From positions 1 through 7,395 of the forward strand of contig JAGFXS010000067.1 of NCBI GenBank assembly GCA_017861415.1: a stretch of 7,395 bases of DNA, read 5' to 3'. The position numbers and the translations under genes were made by a program. Positions 1 to 5,887 of the stretch are shown one piece after another. The notes under the pieces were generated by a model, which was not told where the DNA came from, searched no databases, and saw only the letters and a program-made list of their open reading frames with translations. The DNA comes from Bacillota bacterium. Its GTDB lineage: Bacteria; Bacillota; Clostridia; Oscillospirales; Oscillospiraceae. The stretch's first letter is position 1. Every line of letters begins with the position of its first letter.

Positions 1-68
1 ACTAGGGCCACGACAAAGCAGGGAATCGCCACAATAATAGCCCAGTTTCTCTTCCAGAAACGCTTCAT
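1..68 (-). CDS. N-terminus of an unidentified membrane or secreted protein (runs off the left edge)
   Basis: An ATG at 68-66 opens a frame that stays open to the window edge (22 full codons). It starts with MKRFWKRNW, followed by the apolar run AIIVAIPCFVVAL. A basic N-terminus followed by a hydrophobic stretch is the pattern of a signal peptide or a first transmembrane helix. The start is supported by an AAGGAG ribosome binding site at 79-74, 5 nt upstream. The ATG lies 20 bp after the proS stop codon with no terminator between, so it is probably cotranscribed with proS. Too little is visible to name a family. Confidence 0.6.
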   Translation of the reverse strand, partial: MKRFWKRNWAIIVAIPCFVVAL

Positions 69-88
69 TTGTACTCCTTCCCGTGGCC

Positions 89-1531
89 TTAGTAAGCCAC
101 GCCCCAATAAATCATTTTCTTGGCCCCGCGTCCACAAATGGGGCAGGTCTCACCAAGATTCTCTTGCTCAAAGGGGATGCAACGAGAGGACATGCCTGCC
201 TCCTCCTTCATCCGCAGCTCGCAGGCAAGGTCGCCGCACCACATGGTCTTGATAAAGCCGCCCTTTTCCTGGGAAATTTCTTTTGCCTCCTCCAGAGAAT
301 AGGCCGAAAAGGTATGCTCCTCCAGGTTTTTCTTGGCCTTGGCAAACAGGTTGTGGTGGATGGCGTCCAGAGTCTCGCGCACCCGCTCCTCCAGCTTGTC
401 CAGAGAGACAATTTCTTTTTCCCCGGTGTCCCGGCGAACCAGAACGCACTGGGCCTGCTCTATATCCTTAGGGCCAATCTCCACCCGCAGGGGGACGCCC
501 TTCATTTCGTACTCGGCAAACTTCCAGCCGGGGGACTGATCGGAGGTATCGGACTTGGTACGCAGGCCCGCTGCCGTCAGCCGGGACACCAGCTCTCCGG
601 CCGCCTCTATGACGCCGGGCTTGTGCTGGGCAATGGGGATCACCATCACCTGGATGGGAGCGATGCGGGGGGGCATAATCAGACCGTTGTTGTCTCCGTG
701 GGTCATGATGATGCCGCCGATGATCCGGGTGGAAAGGCCCCAGGAGGTCTGGTGCGGATAGCTGAGCTTGTTATTTTTATCTGCAAAGGTGATATCAAAG
801 GCCCGGGCGAAGCCATCTCCGAAATAGTGGCTGGTGCCGGACTGAAGGGCTTTTCTGTCGTGCATCATACACTCGATGGTATAGGTGTCCTCAGCGCCGG
901 AGAACTTCTCCTTGTCTGTCTTCACGCCCTTCACCACGGGCATAGCCAGGACATTTTCGCAGAAGTCAGCGTAGACGTGAAGCATCCGCTCGGTTTCCTC
1001 GATGGCCTCCTGGGCGGTTTCGTGCATGGTGTGGCCCTCCTGCCACAGGAACTCTCGGTGACGCAGGAAAGGCCGGGATGTCTTCTCCCAGCGCAGGACG
1101 CTGCACCACTGGTTGTAGAGCTTGGGTAGGTCGCGCCAAGAGCGAATCACATTGGCGTAATGCTCGCAGAACAGGGTCTCTGAGGTGGGGCGGATACACA
1201 GACGCTCCTCCAGGGGCTCACTGCCACCGAAGGTAACCCAGGCGCATTCGGGGGCGAAGCCCTCCACATGATCCTTCTCCTTTTGCAGGAGGCTCTCCGG
1301 AATGAGCAGGGGCAGATAGACATTTTCATGCCCCGTCTCCTTAAAGCGGGCATCCAGCGTCTTCTGAATATTCTCCCACAGGGCGTACCCATAGGGGCGC
1401 AGAATGAACATGCCCTTTACACTGGTATAGTCGATGAGCTCCGCCTTCTTACACACATCGGTGTACCATTGGGCAAAATCAGCCTCCATATCGGTGATTT
1501 GCTCCACCTGCTTCTTGTTGTCCTTTGCCAT
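89..1531 (-). CDS. proS: Prolyl-tRNA synthetase, short archaeal/eukaryote-like type without editing insertion
   Basis: This cytoplasmic class II aminoacyl-tRNA synthetase of 480 residues charges tRNA-Pro with proline using ATP. Visible landmarks are the proline-pocket segment [10 protein letters not shown] (112-121), class II motif 2 beginning [15 protein letters not shown] (146-160), and motif 3 with [19 protein letters not shown] (265-283). An anticodon-binding domain starts near 292. The C-terminal domain carries four cysteines (C432, C437, C463, C466) spaced as in the zinc site of this ProRS class, and the chain ends in tyrosine (GVAY), as is usual for the class. The roughly 180-residue INS editing domain found between motifs 2 and 3 of the long bacterial ProRS is absent, which fits the 480-residue length. 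The start is supported by AAGGA 9 nt upstream. It has its own promoter at 1570-1598 and probably cotranscribes the gene at 68-1. Identity is secure. Confidence 0.96.
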   Translation of the reverse strand: MAKDNKKQVEQITDMEADFAQWYTDVCKKAELIDYTSVKGMFILRPYGYALWENIQKTLDARFKETGHENVYLPLLIPESLLQKEKDHVEGFAPECAWVTFGGSEPLEERLCIRPTSETLFCEHYANVIRSWRDLPKLYNQWCSVLRWEKTSRPFLRHREFLWQEGHTMHETAQEAIEETERMLHVYADFCENVLAMPVVKGVKTDKEKFSGAEDTYTIECMMHDRKALQSGTSHYFGDGFARAFDITFADKNNKLSYPHQTSWGLSTRIIGGIIMTHGDNNGLIMPPRIAPIQVMVIPIAQHKPGVIEAAGELVSRLTAAGLRTKSDTSDQSPGWKFAEYEMKGVPLRVEIGPKDIEQAQCVLVRRDTGEKEIVSLDKLEERVRETLDAIHHNLFAKAKKNLEEHTFSAYSLEEAKEISQEKGGFIKTMWCGDLACELRMKEEAGMSSRCIPFEQENLGETCPICGRGAKKMIYWGVAY

Positions 1532-1569
1532 GATACTCCATCCTTTTCAAGAGATTCAAAGTATTCACT

Positions 1570-1598
1570 ATTTTATGTTGATACGGGGAAAATGTCAA
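1570..1598 (-). promoter_or_regulatory. Sigma-A promoter of proS
   Basis: On the minus strand there is a TTGACA -35 box (1598-1593), a 17-bp spacer and a TAAAAT -10 box (1575-1570). Transcription would start near 1563, giving a leader of only about 30 nt before the proS ATG. There is no room for a T-box element, and the T-box consensus is absent. Confidence 0.85.
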
Positions 1599-1630
1599 GC
1601 AATGGTGCCTCTCCCCCGTCTCCCTACACG

Positions 1631-1664
1631 CAAAACAGCCGGACCGCCCATGGCGGCCCGGCTG
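1631..1664 (-). terminator. Intrinsic terminator after mgtE
   Basis: The minus-strand transcript forms a 13-bp GC-rich stem (arms 1664-1652 and 1648-1636, one G-U pair) with a 3-nt loop, followed by UUUU. It begins 9 nt after the mgtE stop codon and separates mgtE from the proS promoter. The U-run is short, but the stem is very stable. Confidence 0.85.
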
Positions 1665-1673
1665 CCGTTCGGC

Positions 1674-3050
1674 TTAAATATGGAGGATTATCCGGGCGAT
1701 CTGGAAATAGATCAGAAGGGACAATGCGTCCACAATGGTGGAGATGAAGGGGCTTGCCATCACCGCGGGGTCCAGACCGCCCTTATCCGCCAGCATGGGC
1801 AAGAGACAGCCCACCGTTTTGGCGCAGACCACAGTAAAGATCAGGGTCAGACAGATCACCAGGGCCACAATGGGACTGATGGCGGTATTTCCAAACAGGA
1901 GCCGGTCCACCAGCATCATCTTGGCAAAATTACAGACCGCCAGGGTCACGCCGCAGAGCACCGCCACCCGGATCTCCTTCCATACCACGCGATAAAGATC
2001 GGAAAACTCCACCTCTCGAAGGGATATGCTACGGATAATGGCGGTGGCGGACTGGGTGCCGCTGTTCCCGCCGGTGCCGGTAAGCATGGGGATAAAGGCG
2101 GATAAGGCCATGTAAGCCGCTAGGGAATCCTCAAAACTTCCGATGATAAAGCTGGTAAAGGTGGCGGAAAGCATGAGGATCATCAGCCAGGGAGTTCTGG
2201 CCCAAAAGGTTTCAAGCACGGTGGTGCGGAGATAGGGCTTGTCGGAGGGGGTAATACCCGCCATCTTTTCGAAGTCCTCGGTGACCTCCTCTTCCAGAAC
2301 GTCCATAGCATCGTCGATGGTGACAATGCCCACCAGACGCCCCTCGGCATCCACCACAGGCAGGGCGATAAAGTTGTATTTGGAGAACATCTGCACCACG
2401 GTCTCCTGGTCCTCCAAGGTGTTCACCGCGATGACGTTCTGCTCCATGATATCTTGGAGCACATCGTTCTCATCCGCGAGTAGCAGGCTGCGGATGGAGA
2501 GAAAGCCGATGAGCTTTCGATCCTCGGTGGTAATGTAGCAGGTGTAAATGGTCTCCTTGTCGATGCCCGTGCGGCGGATGCGCTTAAACGCCTCCTCCAC
2601 GGTCATGTTGGGTCGAAGACTCACATACTCCGTGGTCATGATGCTGCCGGCGGAGTCTTCGGGGTACTTTAAAATTTCATTGATCATTTTGCGCATTTCT
2701 GGGTCTGCCTGCTTCAAAATGCGCTTCACTACGTTTGCGGGCATTTCCTCTACAAGGTCTGCTGCGTCATCCACATAAAGCTCGTCGACGACTTCCTTCA
2801 GCTCGTTGTCGGAAAAGCCCTGAATCAGTAGCTCCTGGGCCTGGGCATCCATCTCCACGAAGGTCTCCGCCGCCAGCTCCTTGGGAAGCAGACGGAAGAG
2901 GCGGGGCAGTTTATCCTGCTCAATCTCATCGAAGAGGGCGGCAATGTCCGAGGCATTCATGGTTACGAAAACGTCCCGGAGGGTTCCATACTTCTTTTCC
3001 GCAAGAAGTGTTTCCAGGGTCCCCTCCAGGGTGACTACACGGTCTGCCAT
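1674..3050 (-). CDS. mgtE: MgtE-family magnesium channel/transporter
   Basis: This is an integral-membrane Mg2+ channel of 458 residues, a usual length for the family. Residues 1-130 form the helical cytoplasmic N domain. Two CBS domains follow (about 136-195 and 198-255), then a connecting plug-helix region. From about 285 to the C-terminus lies the five-helix pore domain. The family signature GTGGNSGTQ is at 325-333, and the last helix contains PFISTIVDALSLLIYF with the conserved acidic residue (D441) expected at the ion pathway. In characterised MgtE proteins, Mg2+ bound between the N and CBS domains closes the pore, so the protein senses internal Mg2+ itself. The start is supported by GGAGG at 3063-3059, 8 nt upstream of the ATG. 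It is a single-gene unit with a consensus promoter, a long structured leader (3051-3282) and a terminator. The leader suggests expression is also controlled after transcription starts. Confidence 0.96.
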   Translation of the reverse strand: MADRVVTLEGTLETLLAEKKYGTLRDVFVTMNASDIAALFDEIEQDKLPRLFRLLPKELAAETFVEMDAQAQELLIQGFSDNELKEVVDELYVDDAADLVEEMPANVVKRILKQADPEMRKMINEILKYPEDSAGSIMTTEYVSLRPNMTVEEAFKRIRRTGIDKETIYTCYITTEDRKLIGFLSIRSLLLADENDVLQDIMEQNVIAVNTLEDQETVVQMFSKYNFIALPVVDAEGRLVGIVTIDDAMDVLEEEVTEDFEKMAGITPSDKPYLRTTVLETFWARTPWLMILMLSATFTSFIIGSFEDSLAAYMALSAFIPMLTGTGGNSGTQSATAIIRSISLREVEFSDLYRVVWKEIRVAVLCGVTLAVCNFAKMMLVDRLLFGNTAISPIVALVICLTLIFTVVCAKTVGCLLPMLADKGGLDPAVMASPFISTIVDALSLLIYFQIARIILHI

Positions 3051-3076
3051 TGGTATCTCCTCCCAGCTGTATTCTG

Positions 3077-3100
3077 CACAAAGGATGGGAGTCCTTTGTG
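3077..3100 (-). promoter_or_regulatory. Hairpin with anti-Shine-Dalgarno loop upstream of mgtE
   Basis: The transcript forms a perfect 9-bp stem (CACAAAGGA with UCCUUUGUG) around a six-base loop CUCCCA. The loop is the exact complement of UGGGAG at 3065-3060, which overlaps the mgtE ribosome binding site. An 11-nt linker separates stem and partner, a geometry that allows an H-type pseudoknot hiding the site. No U-run follows, so it is not a terminator. Confidence 0.5.
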
Positions 3101-3139
3101 TCTTTTAGCAGGAAGTAAGACACGAGAAGGCCGATATTT

Positions 3140-3232
3140 CTATTGGCGGAACAGGATGAACGCCTTTTTTACGTCATCCCTCCGCAATCGACTTCGGCCG
3201 ATTCCAGTGCCGTTACTACCGCCTGCGTCCAT
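3140..3232 (-). CDS. Possible upstream ORF / leader peptide of mgtE (30 residues)
   Basis: Within the mgtE leader, an ATG at 3232-3230 opens a 30-codon frame ending in TAG at 3142-3140. GAGG at 3245-3242 lies 9 nt upstream as a ribosome binding site. The peptide begins MDAGGSNGTGIG, continues through a basic stretch and ends DDVKKAFILFRQ. It is glycine-rich and then positively charged overall (about +4), with a short hydrophobic end and no membrane segment. Its start region and its last codons form the two arms of the long leader stem, so translation and folding would interfere with each other. A translated peptide, a structured RNA with an accidental frame, or both are possible. I do not recognise the peptide from any characterised family. 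Confidence 0.42.
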   Translation of the reverse strand: MDAGGSNGTGIGRSRLRRDDVKKAFILFRQ

Positions 3233-3287
3233 CCTGATCCACCTCGTTTCCTGTCAATATTGTATCCTTAGTTCCACGTACCTTTTC

Positions 3288-3316
3288 ATTATAGGGAAGG
3301 GAAAAAACATTGTCAA
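3288..3316 (-). promoter_or_regulatory. Consensus sigma-A promoter of mgtE
   Basis: On the minus strand a perfect TTGACA (3316-3311), a 17-bp spacer and a perfect TATAAT (3293-3288) are present. Transcription would start near 3281. A promoter this strong fits a gene controlled mainly through its leader rather than at initiation. Confidence 0.9.
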
Positions 3317-3324
3317 TCGGTCTT

Positions 3325-3344
3325 TCTACCTTTTTCTACCTTTT
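3325..3344. repeat. Tandem 10-bp direct repeat upstream of the mgtE -35 box
   Basis: TCTACCTTTT occurs twice back to back (3325-3334 and 3335-3344, plus strand). It ends 8 bp upstream of the mgtE -35 box and has a one-helical-turn period. On the coding strand it is A-rich, so it could act as an upstream promoter element or a protein-binding site. It could also be chance. Confidence 0.55.
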
Positions 3345-3392
3345 CCTGGGCGACAGTTGTGCGGGGGGTCCCATCTTAAATGAGGGCGCCCC

Positions 3393-4670
3393 TTACCGCT
3401 GGTATTCAAACTCCAGATTATAAAGGCTTACCAGGTCCCCGTCTTTAATCCCCATCTCCTCCAGCCGATCAAACAGGCCGGCCTGGCGGAGCATCCGGTC
3501 AAACCAGTTCCGGGATTCAAAGTCCGAAAAGTTAACGTTGGCCATGGTCTTCTGAAGCCATGGGCCGTCCACGATCCATACGTCGTCTTCATGCTGGATG
3601 GTAAGGGGCTCCGTGGTGTCCACCTCGGGCGGGCGCTCCACATAGGTGGGTTCATAGAACCGAAGGGGCGGCAGGTGGGCAAGCTCTGTGGCAGCGGCCT
3701 GCATCAGCTCCCGAACGCCCTGATTGGTGGCGGCCGAAATTTCAAAAAGGGGCAGCCCCTTCCCCTGAATATGCGCCCGGAAGCGCTCTAACATCTCGGC
3801 ATCCTCTACGATATCCATCTTGTTGGCCACCACAATCATGGGGCGTCCCGCCAGCTCCGGATTATACTCCCGCAGCTCGGCGTTGATGGCTTCAAAATCC
3901 TCAACGGGGTCCCGGCCCTCAGAGCCAGAGACATCCACCACGTGGATCAGCAAACGGCAGCGGTCGATGTGCCGCAAAAAGTCATGGCCAAGGCCAGCTC
4001 CCTCGGCAGCGCCCTCGATGATGCCGGGGATATCCGCCATGACAAAGGAGACTCCTTCGCCCACATAGACTACACCCAGGTTGGGAAAGAGGGTGGTGAA
4101 ATGATAGTTGGCAATTTTCGGCCGGGCCTTGGAGGCCACGGAGAGCAGAGAGGACTTGCCCACGTTGGGGAAGCCCACCAGACCCACATCCGCCAGCAGC
4201 TTCAGCTCCAGGATCACCTCCCGGCTCTTGCCGGGCAGGCCCGCCTTGGCAAACATGGGCACCTGACGGGTGGGGGTGGCAAAATGCTTGTTGCCCCAGC
4301 CACCATTGCCCCCCCGGCACAGGACGAAGGGGGTATCGTCGGACATATCCCGGATGATCTCCCCGGTCTCCGCGTCCCGGATCACTGTACCCCGGGGTAC
4401 TTTCATGGTCAAAGAGGCTCCATCCTTGCCGGTGCAGCGCATGCCGCCCCCTGCTTCGCCGTCCCCGGCCACGTATTTGCGCTTATACTTGAAATCTAAC
4501 AGGGTGGACATGTGGTCGTTCACCACCACGAGGATGTCGCCCCCGCGGCCACCATCGCCCCCGTCGGGACCGCCGGCCGCCACGTATTTTTCCCGGTGGA
4601 AGGAGACCACGCCGTTTCCGCCGGCCCCCGAGCGCACCGTGATTTTTGCTTTGTCGATAAAGTTGCTCAT
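3393..4670 (-). CDS. obg: Obg/CgtA GTPase, large ribosomal subunit assembly factor
   Basis: This protein of 425 residues contains the full Bacillota Obg architecture. The glycine-rich Obg fold spans about 1-158 (AGGNG near 16-20, a glycine cluster near 33-44, RGGNGGWGN near 119-127). The G domain has the P-loop GFPNVGKSS (166-174), switch I threonines near 192-193, DIPG (213-216), NKMD (283-286) and SAAT (312-315). The C-terminal OCT domain runs from about 350 to 425. Obg proteins are essential cytoplasmic GTPases that bind late 50S precursors and link ribosome assembly to nucleotide state and stress. The start is supported by AAGGAG 5 nt upstream. It follows rpmA in the same direction across a 99-bp gap that holds a strong hairpin. 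No good promoter is visible in the gap, so it probably depends on read-through from the ribosomal protein operon. Confidence 0.97.
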   Translation of the reverse strand: MSNFIDKAKITVRSGAGGNGVVSFHREKYVAAGGPDGGDGGRGGDILVVVNDHMSTLLDFKYKRKYVAGDGEAGGGMRCTGKDGASLTMKVPRGTVIRDAETGEIIRDMSDDTPFVLCRGGNGGWGNKHFATPTRQVPMFAKAGLPGKSREVILELKLLADVGLVGFPNVGKSSLLSVASKARPKIANYHFTTLFPNLGVVYVGEGVSFVMADIPGIIEGAAEGAGLGHDFLRHIDRCRLLIHVVDVSGSEGRDPVEDFEAINAELREYNPELAGRPMIVVANKMDIVEDAEMLERFRAHIQGKGLPLFEISAATNQGVRELMQAAATELAHLPPLRFYEPTYVERPPEVDTTEPLTIQHEDDVWIVDGPWLQKTMANVNFSDFESRNWFDRMLRQAGLFDRLEEMGIKDGDLVSLYNLEFEYQR

Positions 4671-4717
4671 GTTAGCTCCTTCTTTTCTTTCGTTGCGGCG
4701 ACTTTGCCCATCGATAT

Positions 4718-4751
4718 AAACGCCTCGAACGGGAACCCGTCCGAGGCGTTT
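4718..4751 (-). terminator. Hairpin between rpmA and obg, likely a partial terminator
   Basis: The transcript can form a 16-bp stem with one G-U pair (arms 4751-4736 and 4733-4718), closed by a very tight loop and followed by UAUAU after the terminal UUU. The U-tract is interrupted. With no clear obg promoter downstream, a leaky terminator that lowers obg expression relative to the ribosomal protein genes is the simplest reading. Confidence 0.65.
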
Positions 4752-4769
4752 CGTTCCTATGACAATAGC

Positions 4770-5054
4770 TTACTGCACGATCTCCACGATGGAAACCTGC
4801 TTGCGATCCTTGCCCAGACGCTCAAACTTGACGGTTCCGTCCTTAAGCGCAAACAGGGTGTCGTCACTGCCGCGGCCTACGTTGGTACCCGGATGGATAT
4901 GAGTGCCGCGCTGACGGACCAGGATATTGCCGGAGAGGACGAACTGCCCGTCGGAACGCTTGACGCCCAGTCTCTTAGCCTCGGAATCACGGCCGTTACG
5001 GGTGGAGCCCACGCCCTTCTTGTGGGCGAAAAACTGAAGTCCGATATGAAGCAT
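4770..5054 (-). CDS. rpmA: Ribosomal protein L27 with cleavable N-terminal leader
   Basis: This bL27 protein of 94 residues sits in the large subunit and reaches the peptidyl transferase centre with its N-terminus. The chain starts MLHIGLQFF and then AHKKG, the Bacillota form in which the nine residues up to the double phenylalanine are removed by the protease Prp to expose the functional N-terminus. Family landmarks follow: [33 protein letters not shown] and [14 protein letters not shown]. The gene begins 3 nt after the prp stop codon. Its ribosome binding site GGAGG lies in the last prp codons, so the two genes are probably translationally coupled. Confidence 0.97.
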   Translation of the reverse strand: MLHIGLQFFAHKKGVGSTRNGRDSEAKRLGVKRSDGQFVLSGNILVRQRGTHIHPGTNVGRGSDDTLFALKDGTVKFERLGKDRKQVSIVEIVQ

Positions 5055-5057
5055 TGG

Positions 5058-5387
5058 TTACACCTCCAAGACGATAATGTTTTCAGGATATTCCTCGGAC
5101 AGCTGCACCATGTAGAGCATCATGGTTGCCAGAATGGTCTGACAGGTGTGCTCTAACTCCTGGGAAAGCCCGCCGGGAATTTTTAAGGTTATGACGGCAT
5201 CCTCTTCCCGCACCTTCACGGCGGCCTCCAGCCCCAGCACGTCGTTCACGGCGCATTCCACGAAGCGCACGGTGCTGGTGACGGCGGCACAGAGAATATC
5301 CATCCCCTCTTGGGCCAAACCGCTGTGTCCTTCCACTTGGAATCCACTGATGCGGCTGCCCTCGGTATAAAATTGAACGGTAGTCAT
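5058..5387 (-). CDS. prp: Prp, cysteine protease that processes ribosomal protein L27
   Basis: This 109-residue protein belongs to the YsxB/DUF464 family, now known as Prp, which cuts the N-terminal leader from L27 in Bacillota. The catalytic histidine is in VEGHSG (H21) and the nucleophile in DILCAAVT (C33), matching the His/Cys pair described for the Staphylococcus enzyme. Length and start fit the family. It lies between rplU (6-nt gap) and rpmA (3-nt gap), the standard arrangement, and the L27 encoded next door carries the matching cleavage motif LQFF-A. No Shine-Dalgarno sequence is visible before its ATG. It may rely on ribosomes terminating on rplU, which would keep the protease at a lower level than the two ribosomal proteins. 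Confidence 0.95.
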   Translation of the reverse strand: MTTVQFYTEGSRISGFQVEGHSGLAQEGMDILCAAVTSTVRFVECAVNDVLGLEAAVKVREEDAVITLKIPGGLSQELEHTCQTILATMMLYMVQLSEEYPENIIVLEV

Positions 5388-5393
5388 AGCGAT

Positions 5394-5702
5394 TTAGGCG
5401 TGGATCTTGCCGATCTGCACCTTGGTGTAGGGCTGACGGTGACCCTGACGACGGCGATAGCCCTTCTTGGCCTTGAACTTGAAGATACGAACCTTCTTGC
5501 CCTTGCCGTTCTTCATGATGGTGGCGTCAACCTTTGCGCCCTCCACCACGGGAGTGCCGATCTTTGCCTCGTCGCCGAGGATGGCCAGAACCTTGTCAAA
5601 CACAACGCCCTCGCCTGCATCTGCCTCCAGCTTTTCAATAAAGAGCACGTCGCCCTCTGCGACCTTGTACTGCTTACCACCGGTTTCAATAATTGCCTGC
5701 AT
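5394..5702 (-). CDS. rplU: Ribosomal protein L21
   Basis: This bL21 protein has 102 residues, the usual length. It begins [14 protein letters not shown], the family's conserved N-terminus, and ends in a basic region containing [25 protein letters not shown], typical of 23S rRNA-binding L21. It is the first gene of the rplU-prp-rpmA operon. The ATG at 5702 is chosen because it matches the family N-terminus. A GTG four codons upstream (5714-5712) is in frame and sits 5 nt after AAGGA, so a four-residue extension is possible. For the ATG, the AGAGG sequence lies about 11 nt upstream, a little far. Confidence 0.96.
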   Translation of the reverse strand: MQAIIETGGKQYKVAEGDVLFIEKLEADAGEGVVFDKVLAILGDEAKIGTPVVEGAKVDATIMKNGKGKKVRIFKFKAKKGYRRRQGHRQPYTKVQIGKIHA

Positions 5703-5793
5703 GTGCTTTTGCACCTCTTTCCTTGATTACGGGCTCGCTGTCGGGGGTGGAAGCCGCAAAAGCTTCGCTTTCGTCACCCATTCAAAGCGGCTT
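5703..5793 (-). promoter_or_regulatory. Candidate L21 leader RNA (autoregulatory 5' leader of rplU operon)
   Basis: The roughly 90-nt leader contains an interlocked pairing pattern: AAGCCGC (5793-5787) with GCGGCUU (5757-5751), and GGGUG (5779-5775) with CACCC (5749-5745). The order is 1-2-1'-2', a pseudoknot, with an extra small hairpin (GAAAGC with GCUUUU) inside the loop. The first stem begins at the predicted 5' end. L21 leaders that control this operon are known in Bacillota. Assignment to that class rests on position and compact structure, not on a matched consensus. Confidence 0.5.
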
Positions 5794-5797
5794 TAAT

Positions 5798-5826
5798 AGT
5801 GTATCAGCGGATTTCCTCGAAGTCAA
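5798..5826 (-). promoter_or_regulatory. Sigma-A promoter of the rplU operon
   Basis: On the minus strand there is a TTGACT -35 box (5826-5821), a 17-bp spacer and a TACACT -10 box (5803-5798). The start site would be near 5792, just at the base of the leader stem. It sits in the 185-bp gap between the DUF1847 gene and rplU. The rest of that gap (5827-5887) is AT-rich and shows no convincing terminator. Confidence 0.75.
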
Positions 5827-5887
5827 GTCTTTTTCAACCTTTTTTCTCCCGTGTCAGGGATTTACAGGGGTTTTTATAACATTTTTC

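Larger units (their letters stand above)
3051..3282 (-). promoter_or_regulatory. Long structured 5' leader of mgtE, candidate regulatory RNA
   Basis: About 230 nt separate the predicted start site from the mgtE ATG. From 5' to 3' the RNA holds: a long stem pairing 3243-3225 with 3163-3145 (18 of 19 positions pair, one U-U mismatch); inside it a hairpin at 3207-3182 with a CGAA loop; a possible 30-codon upstream ORF (3232-3140) spanning the same stem; a 7-bp hairpin (3123-3117 with 3104-3098); and a 9-bp hairpin (3100-3092 with 3085-3077) whose loop CUCCCA matches UGGGAG of the mgtE ribosome binding site (3065-3060). The last two hairpins share three bases, so they cannot both form fully. I do not see the M-box riboswitch consensus (GGUGAGGCUCC region) or an intrinsic terminator. 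The structures are seen by inspection; a regulatory role is inferred. Confidence 0.6.

Noticed and set aside
83..1129. A 348-codon open frame on the plus strand opposite proS.
   Set aside because: It is the antisense of a securely identified proS, has no recognisable protein features, and long antisense frames are common opposite GC-rich genes.
1532..1635. T-box riboswitch upstream of proS.
   Set aside because: The promoter leaves a leader of about 30 nt and no T-box consensus (GGUGGNACCGCG-like) is present.
3145..3170. A plus-strand hairpin followed by TTTTTT, resembling a terminator.
   Set aside because: The stem is only 4 bp and no plus-strand gene ends there; the inverted repeat is better explained by the long minus-strand leader stem.
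3051..3282. M-box (ykoK) Mg2+ riboswitch upstream of mgtE.
   Set aside because: The position fits, but the conserved M-box core sequence is not visible. A covariance search would be decisive.
3096..3383. A 95-codon plus-strand frame across the mgtE leader and promoter.
   Set aside because: It has no ribosome binding site, runs through the minus-strand promoter, and its proline/leucine-rich middle is the mirror of the upstream ORF and stem region.
3361..3392. A GC-rich imperfect inverted repeat just after the obg stop codon as a terminator.
   Set aside because: The stem (GGGG...CCCC plus CCC...GGG) is broken by an internal loop and no U-run follows, so support is too weak.
5848..5875. A plus-strand hairpin (CCCGTGT with ACAGGG) followed by TTTTT between rplU and the DUF1847 gene.
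   Set aside because: The stem is short and bulged, it points the wrong way for both minus-strand neighbours, and no plus-strand gene precedes it. On the minus strand no U-run follows.
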